The notes under the pieces were generated by a model. It did no database searches and had not been told where the DNA came from. It saw only the letters and a list, made by a program, of their open reading frames with translations. The translations under genes and the position numbers were made by a program. Source: JAVBLV01 sp031553195 (GTDB taxonomy: Bacteria > Bacteroidota > Bacteroidia > Bacteroidales > P3). From it: a DNA stretch of 33,798 bases. Shown one piece after another: positions 14,384 through 23,666 of this stretch. The stretch covers positions 1-33,798 of the forward strand of contig JAVBLV010000080.1 of assembly GCA_031553195.1 (NCBI GenBank), in the 5' to 3' direction. Within the stretch, counting starts at the first letter, position 1, and each line of letters opens with the position of its first letter.

Positions 14384-16630
14384 TCATTGTCCGTAATCCG
14401 ACAACAATTTTATCCGCATCAAACGAACTTCCTCCTCAGAGTATTCATTTTCGCCCAAATGCATCAGCGCTTCTTTAATAGAATCATTTTCACAATTAAT
14501 CAAATGATCCCAAATTTCTTCCTGATGCGTTTTGTCAATATACTCCTGAACATAATAATTGACGTCTAATTTGGTTCCCGAAGCCACTATAATTTCCATT
14601 TCGTGCAACAACTCTTCTAAACTGAGCCCTTTGGCTTCGGCAATATTTTCCAAAGGAATTCCCCTGTCAATGCTTTGAATAATGTATACTTTCAGTCCCG
14701 ATTTATTAACGGCAGACCGTACGACAATATCCTGAGGACGTTCTATTTCGTTCTCTGTCACATAAACCTTTATCAAATCAATAAACGGTTGCCCGTATTT
14801 TAAAGCTTTGTTACTCCCCACGCCGGCAATTTGTTTCATCTCATCCATCGTAATGGGATATTGAATGGTCATGTCTTCCAGAGAACGTTCCTCAAAAATA
14901 ACGTAGGGCGGCAATTTCTCCTTTTTAGCAATTTGCTTTAACAAGTCTTTCAACATAGTAAACAAAACCTTGTCGGCGCCCCCTAAACCTACCGAATTTA
15001 CGGAATCAACAATATCCGGGTCGTCCGATTCATCCGAAGAATAATCATGATCTTGGGAAACCATAACCGTATAAGGTTGCTTGAGAAATTTTTGTCCCTT
15101 TGCCGTAACCTTCAAAAGCCCATACGTTTCGATTTCCTTTATTAATAAATTTTCGATAATGGAATGACGTATAACCGCTTGCCAGAATAGTTCGCTTTTA
15201 TCGGCGCCTTCGCCAAATTGCGGTAACTTATTGTGTTTAAAATTTTTGATCTGACTGCTTTCGTCCCCCAGCAAAATTTGCATAATATATTTTGCTTTGA
15301 AACACTGCTTAACAGCCAAAACGGTTTCAAGGAGCAATTCCATTTCCTGAGCGGCCTCGACTTTAGGTTTAGGACGCAAACAATTGTCGCAATTATTACA
15401 ATTTTCGAGGGTATACTTTTCTCCAAAGTATTGAAGCAGGTTAATTCTACGGCAAGTCGACGAATTGGCGTAGGAAACGGTTTCATCAATCAGTTCTAAC
15501 GCAACCTCCTGTTCTCCAAGGGGTTTCTTTTTTACTAATTTCTGAATCTTTTGAACATTCTCTTCCGAATAAAAAGCAATGCATTTTCCTTCTCCTTCGT
15601 CGCGTCCGGCCCTTCCGGTTTCCTGATAATAACCTTCCAAACTTTTAGGAATATCATAATGGATAACAAAACGTACGTCGGGTTTATCGATCCCCATCCC
15701 AAACGCAATGGTGGCAACAATAATATCCGTGCGCTCCATTAAAAAGTGATCTTGGTTTTCGGCCCTGATATGCGGATCCAATCCTGCATGATACGGAAGA
15801 GCCTTTATTCCGTTTAGCTGCAACATTTCCGCCAAGCTTTCTACTTTACGACGGCTTAAACAATAAATAATGCCGGACTTGCCTTCGTTTTCCCTGAGAA
15901 ATTTAACGATTTGCTTGTGTAACAATTTCTCATCTTGAGGTTTGGGACGAATTTCATAATATAAATTGGGTCTGTTGAAAGAAGATACAAAAGTTTTGGC
16001 ATTTTGCATATTAAGCGTTTTCAAAATATCCTGCTGGACTTTAGGCGTGGCTGTGGCCGTTAATGCCAAAATGGGCGCGTCGGGATTAATTGCCTTAATA
16101 ATAGGATGCAACCGGCGATATTCGGGACGAAAATCGTGTCCCCATTCCGAGATACAATGAGCTTCGTCAATAGCAAAAAAAGAGATGTTTAGTCTTTGAA
16201 GAAATTCAATTCTATCATCTCTCGTAAGCGTCTCCGGAGCGACGTACAATAATTTTGTCATTCCGCTCAGCAGATCATCCTGTACTTCTTTGATTTGAGG
16301 TCTAGCCAAAGAAGAATTGAGAAAATGCGCTACGCTGGATACGACTCCGAAATTCCGGATAGCATCTACCTGATTCTTCATCAACGAAATAAGCGGAGAA
16401 ACGATAATGGCGGTGCCGGGAGTTATCAATGCGGGTAATTGATAGCACAGCGATTTTCCTCCCCCTGTAGGCATAATCACAAATGTATCATTCCCCGACA
16501 TAATACTTTTTATTACATGCAATTGGCTTCCTTTAAAATTATTAAAGCCAAAAATTTCTTTTAATTTGGCGTAAATATCAATTTCTGTTATAGGGTCTGT
16601 TATAGGCTCTTTCAACGTTTGCTTCGTCAT
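14384..16630 (-). CDS. recQ: ATP-dependent DNA helicase RecQ
   Basis: 748 residues, longer than the E. coli enzyme (~610). A 3'-5' helicase for recombination and fork repair. The N-terminal helicase core has Walker A TGGGKS (55-60) and DEAH (155-158) within FFAIDEAHCISEWGHDFRPE. Motif VI is visible as QETGRAGRDEG. The RQC zinc site is the cysteine cluster CRRINLLQYF with CNNCDNC (about 390-415). An HRDC domain follows (about 555-635, YPITMDEMKQIAGVGSNKAL). The extra C-terminal ~110 residues include a helical, helix-turn-helix-like repeat (GIPLENIAEAKGLSLEELLHE), a known extension in many bacterial RecQ proteins. The upstream region to kdsD is a shared divergent promoter interval. Confidence 0.96.
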   Translation of the reverse strand: MTKQTLKEPITDPITEIDIYAKLKEIFGFNNFKGSQLHVIKSIMSGNDTFVIMPTGGGKSLCYQLPALITPGTAIIVSPLISLMKNQVDAIRNFGVVSSVAHFLNSSLARPQIKEVQDDLLSGMTKLLYVAPETLTRDDRIEFLQRLNISFFAIDEAHCISEWGHDFRPEYRRLHPIIKAINPDAPILALTATATPKVQQDILKTLNMQNAKTFVSSFNRPNLYYEIRPKPQDEKLLHKQIVKFLRENEGKSGIIYCLSRRKVESLAEMLQLNGIKALPYHAGLDPHIRAENQDHFLMERTDIIVATIAFGMGIDKPDVRFVIHYDIPKSLEGYYQETGRAGRDEGEGKCIAFYSEENVQKIQKLVKKKPLGEQEVALELIDETVSYANSSTCRRINLLQYFGEKYTLENCNNCDNCLRPKPKVEAAQEMELLLETVLAVKQCFKAKYIMQILLGDESSQIKNFKHNKLPQFGEGADKSELFWQAVIRHSIIENLLIKEIETYGLLKVTAKGQKFLKQPYTVMVSQDHDYSSDESDDPDIVDSVNSVGLGGADKVLFTMLKDLLKQIAKKEKLPPYVIFEERSLEDMTIQYPITMDEMKQIAGVGSNKALKYGQPFIDLIKVYVTENEIERPQDIVVRSAVNKSGLKVYIIQSIDRGIPLENIAEAKGLSLEELLHEMEIIVASGTKLDVNYYVQEYIDKTHQEEIWDHLINCENDSIKEALMHLGENEYSEEEVRLMRIKLLSDYGQ

Positions 16631-16926
16631 TTTATCATTAACTGTATTACTACATCAACACCAATAACCTATTTACTATCAAGTAGTACTGGTTTATTAA
16701 ATGCTTTCTCTTATTTCAAAACTCACTTTATCCCTCTTTGCTAAATGCCATATTCGAGAGATAAATACTCAAAAACCATTTAAAATTTTCACGAGACTTT
16801 CCAAGCATTAAATGCTTTTTCTATAGAAATTATTCCTAAGCAATATGCTATTTCTCAAAAAATTCCGTTTATGAAAACAACTGTTTTCTAGCTTTCAATT
16901 TTTTTACAAACCGAAATGTTTTCTCC

Positions 16927-16941
16927 GTTACAAAATGTAAC
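16927..16941. promoter_or_regulatory. Short inverted repeat, possible operator
   Basis: GTTACA, AAA, TGTAAC: a perfect 6-bp inverted repeat with a 3-nt spacer, about 60 bp upstream of the kdsD -7 box. Such symmetry suits a dimeric regulator, but it is short enough to occur by chance in AT-rich DNA. Confidence 0.25.
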
Positions 16942-17004
16942 ATGTAAAGATTAGATTTTCAGATATGGCATATTAGTATTCCGAGCTATATTAGCAAAAG
17001 TTGT

Positions 17005-17012
17005 TACCTTTG
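17005..17012 (+). promoter_or_regulatory. -7 box of the kdsD promoter (TACCTTTG)
   Basis: An exact TAnnTTTG match 56 bp before the kdsD ATG. No clean TTTG lies at the expected -33 distance, so support is from one box and spacing to the gene only. Confidence 0.45.
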
Positions 17013-17068
17013 CGCCATAATTTGAATATGTAAAGTTATCAAAAAAAAACAATCTCACAAAATAAAAA

Positions 17069-18040
17069 ATGGTCGTATCGGAAAAGTCGATAAAAGACAT
17101 TGCTATACAAGTAATTACAAACGAAGAAATTGCAATAGGACAGTTAAAATCGTATATTGATCAGGACTTTATTGACGTGGTTGATCTTATTTTTAATAGT
17201 CGCGGACGCGTAATTGTTACCGGAATTGGGAAAAGCGCCAATATCGGAAACAAAATTGTTTCTACATTTAATTCAACCGGAACGCCTTCTGTTTTTATGC
17301 ATGCGGCAGACGCCATACATGGCGATTTGGGTATTATTCAAAAAGACGATATTATACTATGTATTTCAAAAAGTGGAAACACCCCCGAAATTAAGGTTTT
17401 AATTCCATTGATAAAAAATTCGGGAAATACATTGGTCGCATTGGTTGGAAATCTGGATTCTTATTTGGCAAAACAGGCAGACTATATTGTTAACAGCGCC
17501 GTGGAACGCGAAGCTTGTCCCAACAACTTAGCCCCGACTTCCAGCACTACGGCTCAATTGGTCATGGGCGACGCTTTGGCGGTCGCTTTATTGGAACGCA
17601 GAGGATTTACCCCCGAAGATTTTGCCAAATACCATCCGGGAGGCGCCTTGGGGAAAAGGCTTTATCTCAAGGTTTCCGACTTGTATATTCAAAATGAATC
17701 CCCGCAAGTAAGCCCCGAGGTTGATATCCGGTCTGTAATCATGGAAATTACATCTAAACGTTTGGGTTGTACGGCAGTAGTAGAAAATGAATATGTAGTT
17801 GGAATCGTTACGGACGGGGATTTGCGCCGGATGCTTCAACGGACAGGTTCCATAAGCCATCTGAAAGCAAAAGATATTATGTCTTCAACGCCTAAGGTCA
17901 TCCGGAAAGACGAGCTAGCCATCAATGCATTGAGTCTGATGAGAGATAGCCAGATACAACAATTATTGGTGGTCAACAATTTTAATAAATATTTGGGAGT
18001 TATACATCTGCACGACCTTATCAGGGAAGGGATTATTTGA
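17069..18040 (+). CDS. kdsD: Arabinose-5-phosphate isomerase (KpsF/GutQ family)
   Basis: 323 residues. It converts ribulose-5-phosphate to arabinose-5-phosphate, the first step toward Kdo for the LPS inner core. An N-terminal SIS sugar-isomerase domain (about 35-175) shows TGIGKSANIGNKIVSTFNST, H84 in DAIHGDLGII, ILCISKSGNTPEI and the family block PNNLAPTSSTTAQL followed by GDALAVALL and KYHPGGALGKRL. Two CBS domains follow (about 200-323), each ending near conserved G-[IV]-[IV]-T-D-GDLRR or H-x-HDL motifs. GutQ-type paralogues are alternatives, but the neighbouring lptB favours an LPS role. Its stop codon is 8 bp before the lptB ATG, so the pair forms an operon. Confidence 0.94.
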   Translation: MVVSEKSIKDIAIQVITNEEIAIGQLKSYIDQDFIDVVDLIFNSRGRVIVTGIGKSANIGNKIVSTFNSTGTPSVFMHAADAIHGDLGIIQKDDIILCISKSGNTPEIKVLIPLIKNSGNTLVALVGNLDSYLAKQADYIVNSAVEREACPNNLAPTSSTTAQLVMGDALAVALLERRGFTPEDFAKYHPGGALGKRLYLKVSDLYIQNESPQVSPEVDIRSVIMEITSKRLGCTAVVENEYVVGIVTDGDLRRMLQRTGSISHLKAKDIMSSTPKVIRKDELAINALSLMRDSQIQQLLVVNNFNKYLGVIHLHDLIREGII

Positions 18041-18048
18041 TACAAAGT

Positions 18049-18771
18049 ATGATTTTACAAACGCAAAACATTGTAAAGAAATATAAAAAACGCACTGTTG
18101 TTAAAGGCGTTTCTATTCAGGTAGAACAAGGCGAAATTGTGGGACTGCTTGGCCCGAATGGAGCCGGTAAAACAACAACGTTCTATATGATGGTGGGCTT
18201 GATAAAGCCTTTCAGCGGAAAAATTTACCTGGATAATATTGATATTACAGAAATGCCTATGTACAAAAGAGCCCAGAACGGAGTCGGCTATTTGGCGCAA
18301 GAAGCTTCGGTTTTCCGTCGTATGTCTGTGGAAAATAATATCATGTCCGTATTGGAATTCACCAAACTCTCCAAACATGAAAGAAATGAAAGACTGGAAT
18401 CTCTTCTGGACGAGTTTTCTCTTCAAAATATTCGTAAAAGCTTAGGGATTCAACTCTCGGGAGGAGAACGCCGACGTACCGAAATAGCAAGGGCGCTGGC
18501 AATGGATCCTAAATTCATCCTTTTGGACGAGCCTTTTGCCGGCGTTGACCCAATTGCAGTTCAGGATATTCAAATTATTGTTGAAAAACTTAAACAAAGA
18601 AAAATAGGCGTTCTGATTACCGACCACAATGTGCATGAGACTTTATCTATTACAGACAGGGCCTATCTTCTCTTTGAAGGTAATGTGCTAAAATCGGGAT
18701 CTCCCCGCGAATTAGCCGAAGATGAACATGTAAGAAGGGTATATCTGGGCGATAATTTTGAATTAAGGTAA
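18049..18771 (+). CDS. lptB: LPS export ABC transporter ATPase
   Basis: 240 residues. The cytoplasmic ATPase of the LptB2FG complex, which pulls LPS from the inner membrane toward the Lpt bridge. All ABC motifs are present: Walker A GPNGAGKT (35-42), Q-loop Q84 (YLAQEASVFRRMSVENNI), signature LSGGE (136-140) followed by RRRTEIARAL, Walker B FILLDEPFAGVDP (156-168), and H-loop H193 (LITDHNVHE). These blocks are closer to LptB than to other ABC ATPases. A TTG at 18037, overlapping the kdsD stop, would add four residues; the ATG at 18049 is preferred. The remaining lpt genes are not in this window. Confidence 0.95.
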   Translation: MILQTQNIVKKYKKRTVVKGVSIQVEQGEIVGLLGPNGAGKTTTFYMMVGLIKPFSGKIYLDNIDITEMPMYKRAQNGVGYLAQEASVFRRMSVENNIMSVLEFTKLSKHERNERLESLLDEFSLQNIRKSLGIQLSGGERRRTEIARALAMDPKFILLDEPFAGVDPIAVQDIQIIVEKLKQRKIGVLITDHNVHETLSITDRAYLLFEGNVLKSGSPRELAEDEHVRRVYLGDNFELR

Positions 18772-18842
18772 TTAGAAAACAAGCAAATGAGGGAATAAGG
18801 AAATAGGTAAAAAATGCTTCCAAACTTTAAAACGAATTTTTT

Positions 18843-18852
18843 CCCCCCCCCC
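18843..18852 (+). repeat. C10 homopolymer upstream of cutC
   Basis: Ten consecutive C residues in otherwise AT-rich DNA, ending 19 nt before the cutC ATG. A tract of this length can slip during replication and could alter promoter spacing or leader structure; this is inference. Confidence 0.5.
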
Positions 18853-18871
18853 AATATAAAAAATAGTATCA

Positions 18872-19621
18872 ATGAATTCTGCTTATAATATCGAAGTTTG
18901 CATTGCCTCTGTAGAATCGGCTATTGCCGCTCAAAAAGGAAAAGCCGACCGGGTAGAGCTATGCGACAATTTATACGAAGGCGGAACCACTCCAAGCCTA
19001 GGAATGGTAGAAGTAGTACGAAAAAAAATCAACATTGATTTATTTGTAATGATACGTCCGCGCGGAGGAGATTTCTTATATTCCGATTTTGAATTTGAAG
19101 TAATGAAGCAAGATATTGTTTCCATGAAACAATCGGGCGTGAACGGATTCGTTTTTGGAATATTGAACAAAGACGGAAATGTAGATTTTAAACGGACTTC
19201 AGAATTGGTGAAATTATCGAAACCTTTGGAAGTTACTTTTCATCGAGCCATAGATATGGTTTCTTCTCCCCTGAAAGCGATGGAAGCTATCATTGAAAGC
19301 GGATGCGACAGAATTCTGACGGCCGGACGCGCCAATAAAGCCATAGATGGAATAGACGAAATTGCCCGAATGGCGAAACAGGCGGATGGAAGAATTAAAA
19401 TAATGGCCGGTAGCGGGATTCATGAACAAAATGTAAGAACAATCGCAAAACAAACAGGCGTAACCGAATTCCATTTATCAGGTAAGCATTACATTCCAAG
19501 CAAAATGGAATATCGAAATGAGCAAGTATTTATGGGAAGTCTCCCTCAAATACCCGAATACGAAATTGCCGTTACGGACGAGAATAAAATAATAAACGTA
19601 TTCAAAGCGTTGAATGAATAA
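18872..19621 (+). CDS. cutC: CutC family protein
   Basis: 249 residues, the usual length for CutC, a TIM-barrel protein historically linked to copper homeostasis though the molecular activity is unsettled. Family blocks seen include EVCIASVESAIAAQKGKADR at the N-terminus, VELCDNLYEGGTTPS, FVMIRPRGGDFLYS, VTFHRAIDMV, RILTAGR and IMAGSGI with EFHLSG near the end. The protein is cytoplasmic, with no signal peptide. It is 100 bp downstream of lptB on the same strand. The gap contains a C10 homopolymer just before the start and no clear promoter, so it could be read through from kdsD-lptB. Confidence 0.93.
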   Translation: MNSAYNIEVCIASVESAIAAQKGKADRVELCDNLYEGGTTPSLGMVEVVRKKINIDLFVMIRPRGGDFLYSDFEFEVMKQDIVSMKQSGVNGFVFGILNKDGNVDFKRTSELVKLSKPLEVTFHRAIDMVSSPLKAMEAIIESGCDRILTAGRANKAIDGIDEIARMAKQADGRIKIMAGSGIHEQNVRTIAKQTGVTEFHLSGKHYIPSKMEYRNEQVFMGSLPQIPEYEIAVTDENKIINVFKALNE

Positions 19622-19782
19622 AGTTTTGAACCTCGCTTGCAATTTCAGTTCAAAGCTAAAATTCTCATTACTACCAATAAAATTTGTTTCTAGCCTCTTC
19701 GTCCCGAATTTTTTAATACTTTTCAAATTGCAAAAAACTTCATAATGCTTGTTTTTATGAAATAAAATTCCCGATAAAACAG

Positions 19783-19790
19783 TAATTTTG
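19783..19790 (+). promoter_or_regulatory. -7 box of the prfA promoter (TAATTTTG)
   Basis: An exact TAnnTTTG match ending 21 bp before the prfA ATG, implying a very short leader. No TTTG was found at the -33 distance. Confidence 0.4.
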
Positions 19791-19811
19791 CATTTCGAAA
19801 CACCAAAACAC

Positions 19812-20882
19812 ATGCTGGAAAAACTAGAAGCTATCTACAAGAAATATAACGATATAGAGCAAGAAATGAATAACCCTGAAGCAATGGCGGATATGAAAAA
19901 ATTCGTCAAATTGAATAAGGATTATAAAGACTTGCAGCCTATTATCGAAGCTTACAAAGAATATAAAACGACTTTGAATAATATTGCCGAAGCCAAAGAG
20001 GTCTTGAATACGGAAAAAGATGAAGATTTTAGGACAATGGCCAAGGATGAGTTATCTTCTTTGACAGAGAAGAAAGAAAAAATGGAGGAGGATATCCGGC
20101 TCATGCTCATTCCCGCCGACCCTCAGGATGGAAAAAACGCAATTGTAGAAATCAGGGGAGGAACAGGAGGCGACGAAGCAAGTATTTTTGCAGGGGACTT
20201 ATATAGAATGTATCTGAAGTATTGCGAGAAAAAAAATTGGAAGGTAGAACTTGTAGATTATACAGATGGAACTGCCGGCGGATTTAAAGAAGTGATTTTC
20301 AATGTTATCGGCGAGAATGTATATGGACAACTTAAATACGAATCCGGCGTGCACCGGGTGCAAAGGGTTCCTCAAACGGAAACGCAAGGAAGGGTACATA
20401 CTTCGGCCGCTTCGGTAGTTGTTTTGCCCGAAGCGGAAGAGTTTGACGTGGAAGTAAAAATGTCGGATATCCGCAAAGATACGTTCTGCTCGTCGGGACC
20501 TGGGGGGCAATCTGTAAATACTACATACTCAGCTATTCGCTTAACTCATATTCCAACCGGAATCGTTGTTTCATGTCAAGACCAGAAATCCCAAATCAAA
20601 AACCTGGAAAAAGCCATGACGGTACTGCGCACCCGTTTATTTGAACTCGAATACAACAAATATTTAGACGATATTTCTTCTAAACGTAAGACTATGGTTT
20701 CTACCGGAGACCGTTCCGCAAAAATCAGAACTTACAATTACCCGCAAAGTCGCGTTACCGATCACCGTATAAATTACACTATGTATAATTTATCGTCATT
20801 CATGGACGGGGATATACAGGAAGTGATTGATGCCTTGCAACTTGCCGAAAATGCAGAACGATTAAAAGAAGCCATCGGATAA
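19812..20882 (+). CDS. prfA: Peptide chain release factor 1
   Basis: 356 residues from the ATG at 19812. It recognises UAA and UAG stop codons and triggers peptide release. The GGQ motif lies at 231-233 in CSSGPGGQSVNTT. The stop-codon recognition tripeptide is P187-Q-T189 in RVPQTETQGRVHTSAASV; the enterobacterial form reads PAT, and a variable middle residue is tolerated in RF1. It lacks the SPF tripeptide that would mark RF2. A longer reading from a TTG at 19788 would start inside the -7 box, so the ATG is chosen. Neighbours on the same strand are cutC upstream and, after 384 bp, porZ. Confidence 0.96.
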   Translation: MLEKLEAIYKKYNDIEQEMNNPEAMADMKKFVKLNKDYKDLQPIIEAYKEYKTTLNNIAEAKEVLNTEKDEDFRTMAKDELSSLTEKKEKMEEDIRLMLIPADPQDGKNAIVEIRGGTGGDEASIFAGDLYRMYLKYCEKKNWKVELVDYTDGTAGGFKEVIFNVIGENVYGQLKYESGVHRVQRVPQTETQGRVHTSAASVVVLPEAEEFDVEVKMSDIRKDTFCSSGPGGQSVNTTYSAIRLTHIPTGIVVSCQDQKSQIKNLEKAMTVLRTRLFELEYNKYLDDISSKRKTMVSTGDRSAKIRTYNYPQSRVTDHRINYTMYNLSSFMDGDIQEVIDALQLAENAERLKEAIG

Positions 20883-21266
20883 TTTATTCTTCTCTTTAAT
20901 ATTGGCGTTCCAAAAGTTTTTTCTAGTAAAATCGCTAAATTTACCGTCATCTTGACAGGAGAAACCTGTTACAGACTATTGCAGTTTTGAATCCTTGTTG
21001 TTCCCAAATACCTCCAATGCTTTGAATTGAGCAAGTACCCTGATTTATTTCATGGAATAGAAAGATATTAATTGAGACAATTTTTTTAAATTTATTGAGT
21101 TATCTAGTTGTTTTATAAAACATCTCCGAATTTTTAAATTCAGCCAAAGTTGTTCAAAAGTAATTCAATAGAAATCAGCCGGATTTATAAAAGTTGTTTC
21201 TGTTTTTTACGAATAGACCGTGTAGATTAATATTTTGGAGTAAAATAATACCTTACTAAGTATATT
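20883..21266. other. Intergenic interval before porZ
   Basis: 384 bp without a gene. It contains a 12-nt perfect palindrome GTTTTATAAAAC at 21110-21121 and a near-consensus TAATATTTTG about 30 bp before porZ with the wrong internal spacing. No dispersed-repeat copy and no convincing promoter or terminator were seen. Confidence 0.5.
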
Positions 21267-23657
21267 ATGAACAGAATATATTGCTTTCTTCTTATTTCTT
21301 TATTAACAGGATTAAATACTCTCCCATTAGCAGCTCAAACAGAATTGAATAAAGTAGCCATCGGAAAATGGAGGGATCACCAAAACTATAGTTTTACAAA
21401 ACATGTAGTAGATGCCGGAGACAAGGTATTTGTGGCTACCGACGTATCTCTTTTTTCGTATGATAAGACCGACGGCAGCATTGAACGCTATTCAAAAGTA
21501 GACGGTCTGTGCGAGATGGCCATCAATACCATCGCATATAACAAAAACCTGAAAGCATTGCTCATTGCCTACGTAAGTTCCAATATAGACATCTTAGTCG
21601 ATGGCAGGGTATACAACATTTCCGGCTTGAAAAACAAAATGCTGCAAGGCGACAAAACCATTTACAACATTACGTTCAATGGAAATTACGCATATCTTTC
21701 ATGTGGTTTTGGAATTCTGGTTGTCGATATGAAAAGAAAGGAGATAAAGGATACTTATATTATAGGCGATAACGGGAATACGTTAAAAATAAATAATCTG
21801 GTAATAAACGACACTTCAATATTCGCCGCTACGGAAAAAGGCATTATGTATGCGAAAAAAGACCATCCGTTTTTGGCTTTTTACGGGAATTGGAAATCTC
21901 TTGAAAGACTTCCGACTCCCTCTACGGGATATTATAAAGACATTTTCCTGTGGAACAACTCTTTAGTCATTTCTGAAGAATTGACTCCCGACGCTTCTAA
22001 TAAGGAAAAACCTTATTACAGATTTTATTATTATGACCCTGAAGTTGGAGAATGGAAAACTTTTATTGACGATGTCCGTTATACCACGGCAAAGGTTTGT
22101 AATGGAGATTTGGTAATCAATTGCGATTATGTGGTTTACTTCTGTTACCCCGATTTTGGTACAAGACATTTTGTTATCGAAGATATGGTAAACGGGGTAA
22201 AAAACCTCTATTTTTTTAATGATGCGGTTGTCGATTCGAAAAATAAATTATGGATTGCTTCTCTGTATGACGGTTTAATCGAATGTATTGATTATACCCG
22301 GGACAATCAATTCAAACTACACTGTCCCTCAGGTCCCGTCAGGCCTACTGTGAGCAAGGTCCGGAACTTTGATAATAATATCTATGTAGCGCCCGGGGGC
22401 AGGGATCAACAATATGCAAACTTATACACGCCAGCCAACATATTTATCTTGGAAAATAATAAGTATTGGTCTCAATTAGATCCTAATCAAAAAAATAATG
22501 ATTCCAACATCAGAAAAATTACAGATGTTCTGGATGTTAGCATCGATAACCGGAATCCGTCTAAAATTTTTGCGGCTACCTGGAGCGCAGGGTTATTGGA
22601 AATAGAGGGCGACAAAATCGTTAATATTTATAATGAGACCAACAGTCCTCTTGAAAAAAATTATGTAGATCACTCCACTATCCGTATTGCCGGAAGCGCA
22701 TTCGATAGCGAAGGGAACTTGTGGATAGCGAATTCATTGGTACCTTATGGACTTTGCGTTCGACGGGCAAACGGAAATTGGGAACGTTTCCGGACAGACG
22801 ACTTTATGGGACTTGGCGTTGACATACACAATATTGTAATAGATCCGTTTTACGAATATAAATGGATTATTATGAGAGATCAGGTAAATAAAATATATAT
22901 TTTCGACAATAAAGGATCCGGCAGATATATCAATCCCAATAACGGGAGCAAAAGAGAAAGCAGTTTCGTGAATGATATTGCTTTTGATTGGGATGGCATT
23001 GTATGGATAGGCACCAACAAAGGAGTTAAAGTAATATATTCCATCGACGACATTTTTACGACGTCTACGGGCCTTGAATCCATGTCGGAATGCCATAACA
23101 TTACCTATTCGGAAGGAGACCAGACACAATATCTTTTAGAGTTTGAAAATATATCGTCCATCACTGTCGACGGAGCCAATCGCAAGTGGATCGGAACATT
23201 GGGAGGCGGAGTTTTTCTCGTTTCAGCCGACGGAACCGAACAATTAATTCATTTTTCGGCTGAAAATAGCCCTTTACCATCAAACTCAGTTGTATCTATT
23301 GATATAAACAAACAAACCGGAGAAGTCTTTTTCGGCACCGACAAAGGGATTGCTTCATTCAAAAGCGATGCGACAGGCTTTGGAGAAAAGAACGAAAATG
23401 TATACGTTTATCCGAACCCTGTAAGATCCGGTTACACGGGTCCCATTGCCATTAAAGGTTTGGTTCGCGACGCCATTGTAAAAATTACGGACGTCTCCGG
23501 CAATTTGGTATGCAATTTAAAAGCCTTGGGCGGACAAGCGATCTGGGACGGAAAAAATATGAGCGGAAAAAGGGTTCCTTCCGGAATTTATCTGGCTTTT
23601 ATTGCCGATAGCGAAAATACTGAAAAAGCAGTAACCAAAATACTGTTTCTTAAATAG
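21267..23657 (+). CDS. porZ: PorZ-like type IX secretion protein
   Basis: 796 residues with an N-terminal signal peptide (core FLLISLLTGL, probable cleavage after LAAQ, about residue 24). The opening GKWRDHQNYS and the rows of short repeats (SLFSYDKTDGSIERYSKVDG, LWIANSL, VWIGTNKGVKVI, RKWIGTLGGGVFLV) fit two beta-propeller domains with two-component-regulator-propeller blades. A C-terminal ~85-residue beta-sandwich starts at YVYPNPVRSG and ends PSGIYLAFIAD...TKILFLK, like a type A T9SS sorting domain. In Porphyromonas, PorZ works at the cell surface in the attachment complex that joins T9SS cargo to anionic LPS. Only 9 bp separate it from recO, so they form an operon. Generic propeller sensors are the alternative, but no histidine kinase part is present. 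Confidence 0.87.
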   Translation: MNRIYCFLLISLLTGLNTLPLAAQTELNKVAIGKWRDHQNYSFTKHVVDAGDKVFVATDVSLFSYDKTDGSIERYSKVDGLCEMAINTIAYNKNLKALLIAYVSSNIDILVDGRVYNISGLKNKMLQGDKTIYNITFNGNYAYLSCGFGILVVDMKRKEIKDTYIIGDNGNTLKINNLVINDTSIFAATEKGIMYAKKDHPFLAFYGNWKSLERLPTPSTGYYKDIFLWNNSLVISEELTPDASNKEKPYYRFYYYDPEVGEWKTFIDDVRYTTAKVCNGDLVINCDYVVYFCYPDFGTRHFVIEDMVNGVKNLYFFNDAVVDSKNKLWIASLYDGLIECIDYTRDNQFKLHCPSGPVRPTVSKVRNFDNNIYVAPGGRDQQYANLYTPANIFILENNKYWSQLDPNQKNNDSNIRKITDVLDVSIDNRNPSKIFAATWSAGLLEIEGDKIVNIYNETNSPLEKNYVDHSTIRIAGSAFDSEGNLWIANSLVPYGLCVRRANGNWERFRTDDFMGLGVDIHNIVIDPFYEYKWIIMRDQVNKIYIFDNKGSGRYINPNNGSKRESSFVNDIAFDWDGIVWIGTNKGVKVIYSIDDIFTTSTGLESMSECHNITYSEGDQTQYLLEFENISSITVDGANRKWIGTLGGGVFLVSADGTEQLIHFSAENSPLPSNSVVSIDINKQTGEVFFGTDKGIASFKSDATGFGEKNENVYVYPNPVRSGYTGPIAIKGLVRDAIVKITDVSGNLVCNLKALGGQAIWDGKNMSGKRVPSGIYLAFIADSENTEKAVTKILFLK

Positions 23658-23666
23658 GAGCATTTT

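Larger units (their letters stand above)
16631..17068. other. Divergent promoter interval recQ / kdsD
   Basis: 438 bp, AT-rich. It holds one exact -7 box for the rightward gene (17005-17012) and a short inverted repeat (16927-16941). No gene or dispersed-repeat copy was seen, and no consensus promoter was found for recQ. Confidence 0.6.

Noticed and set aside
20953..20982. ACAGG-AGAAA-CCTGT hairpin after prfA as a terminator
   Set aside because: The stem is only 5 bp with no T-tract after it.
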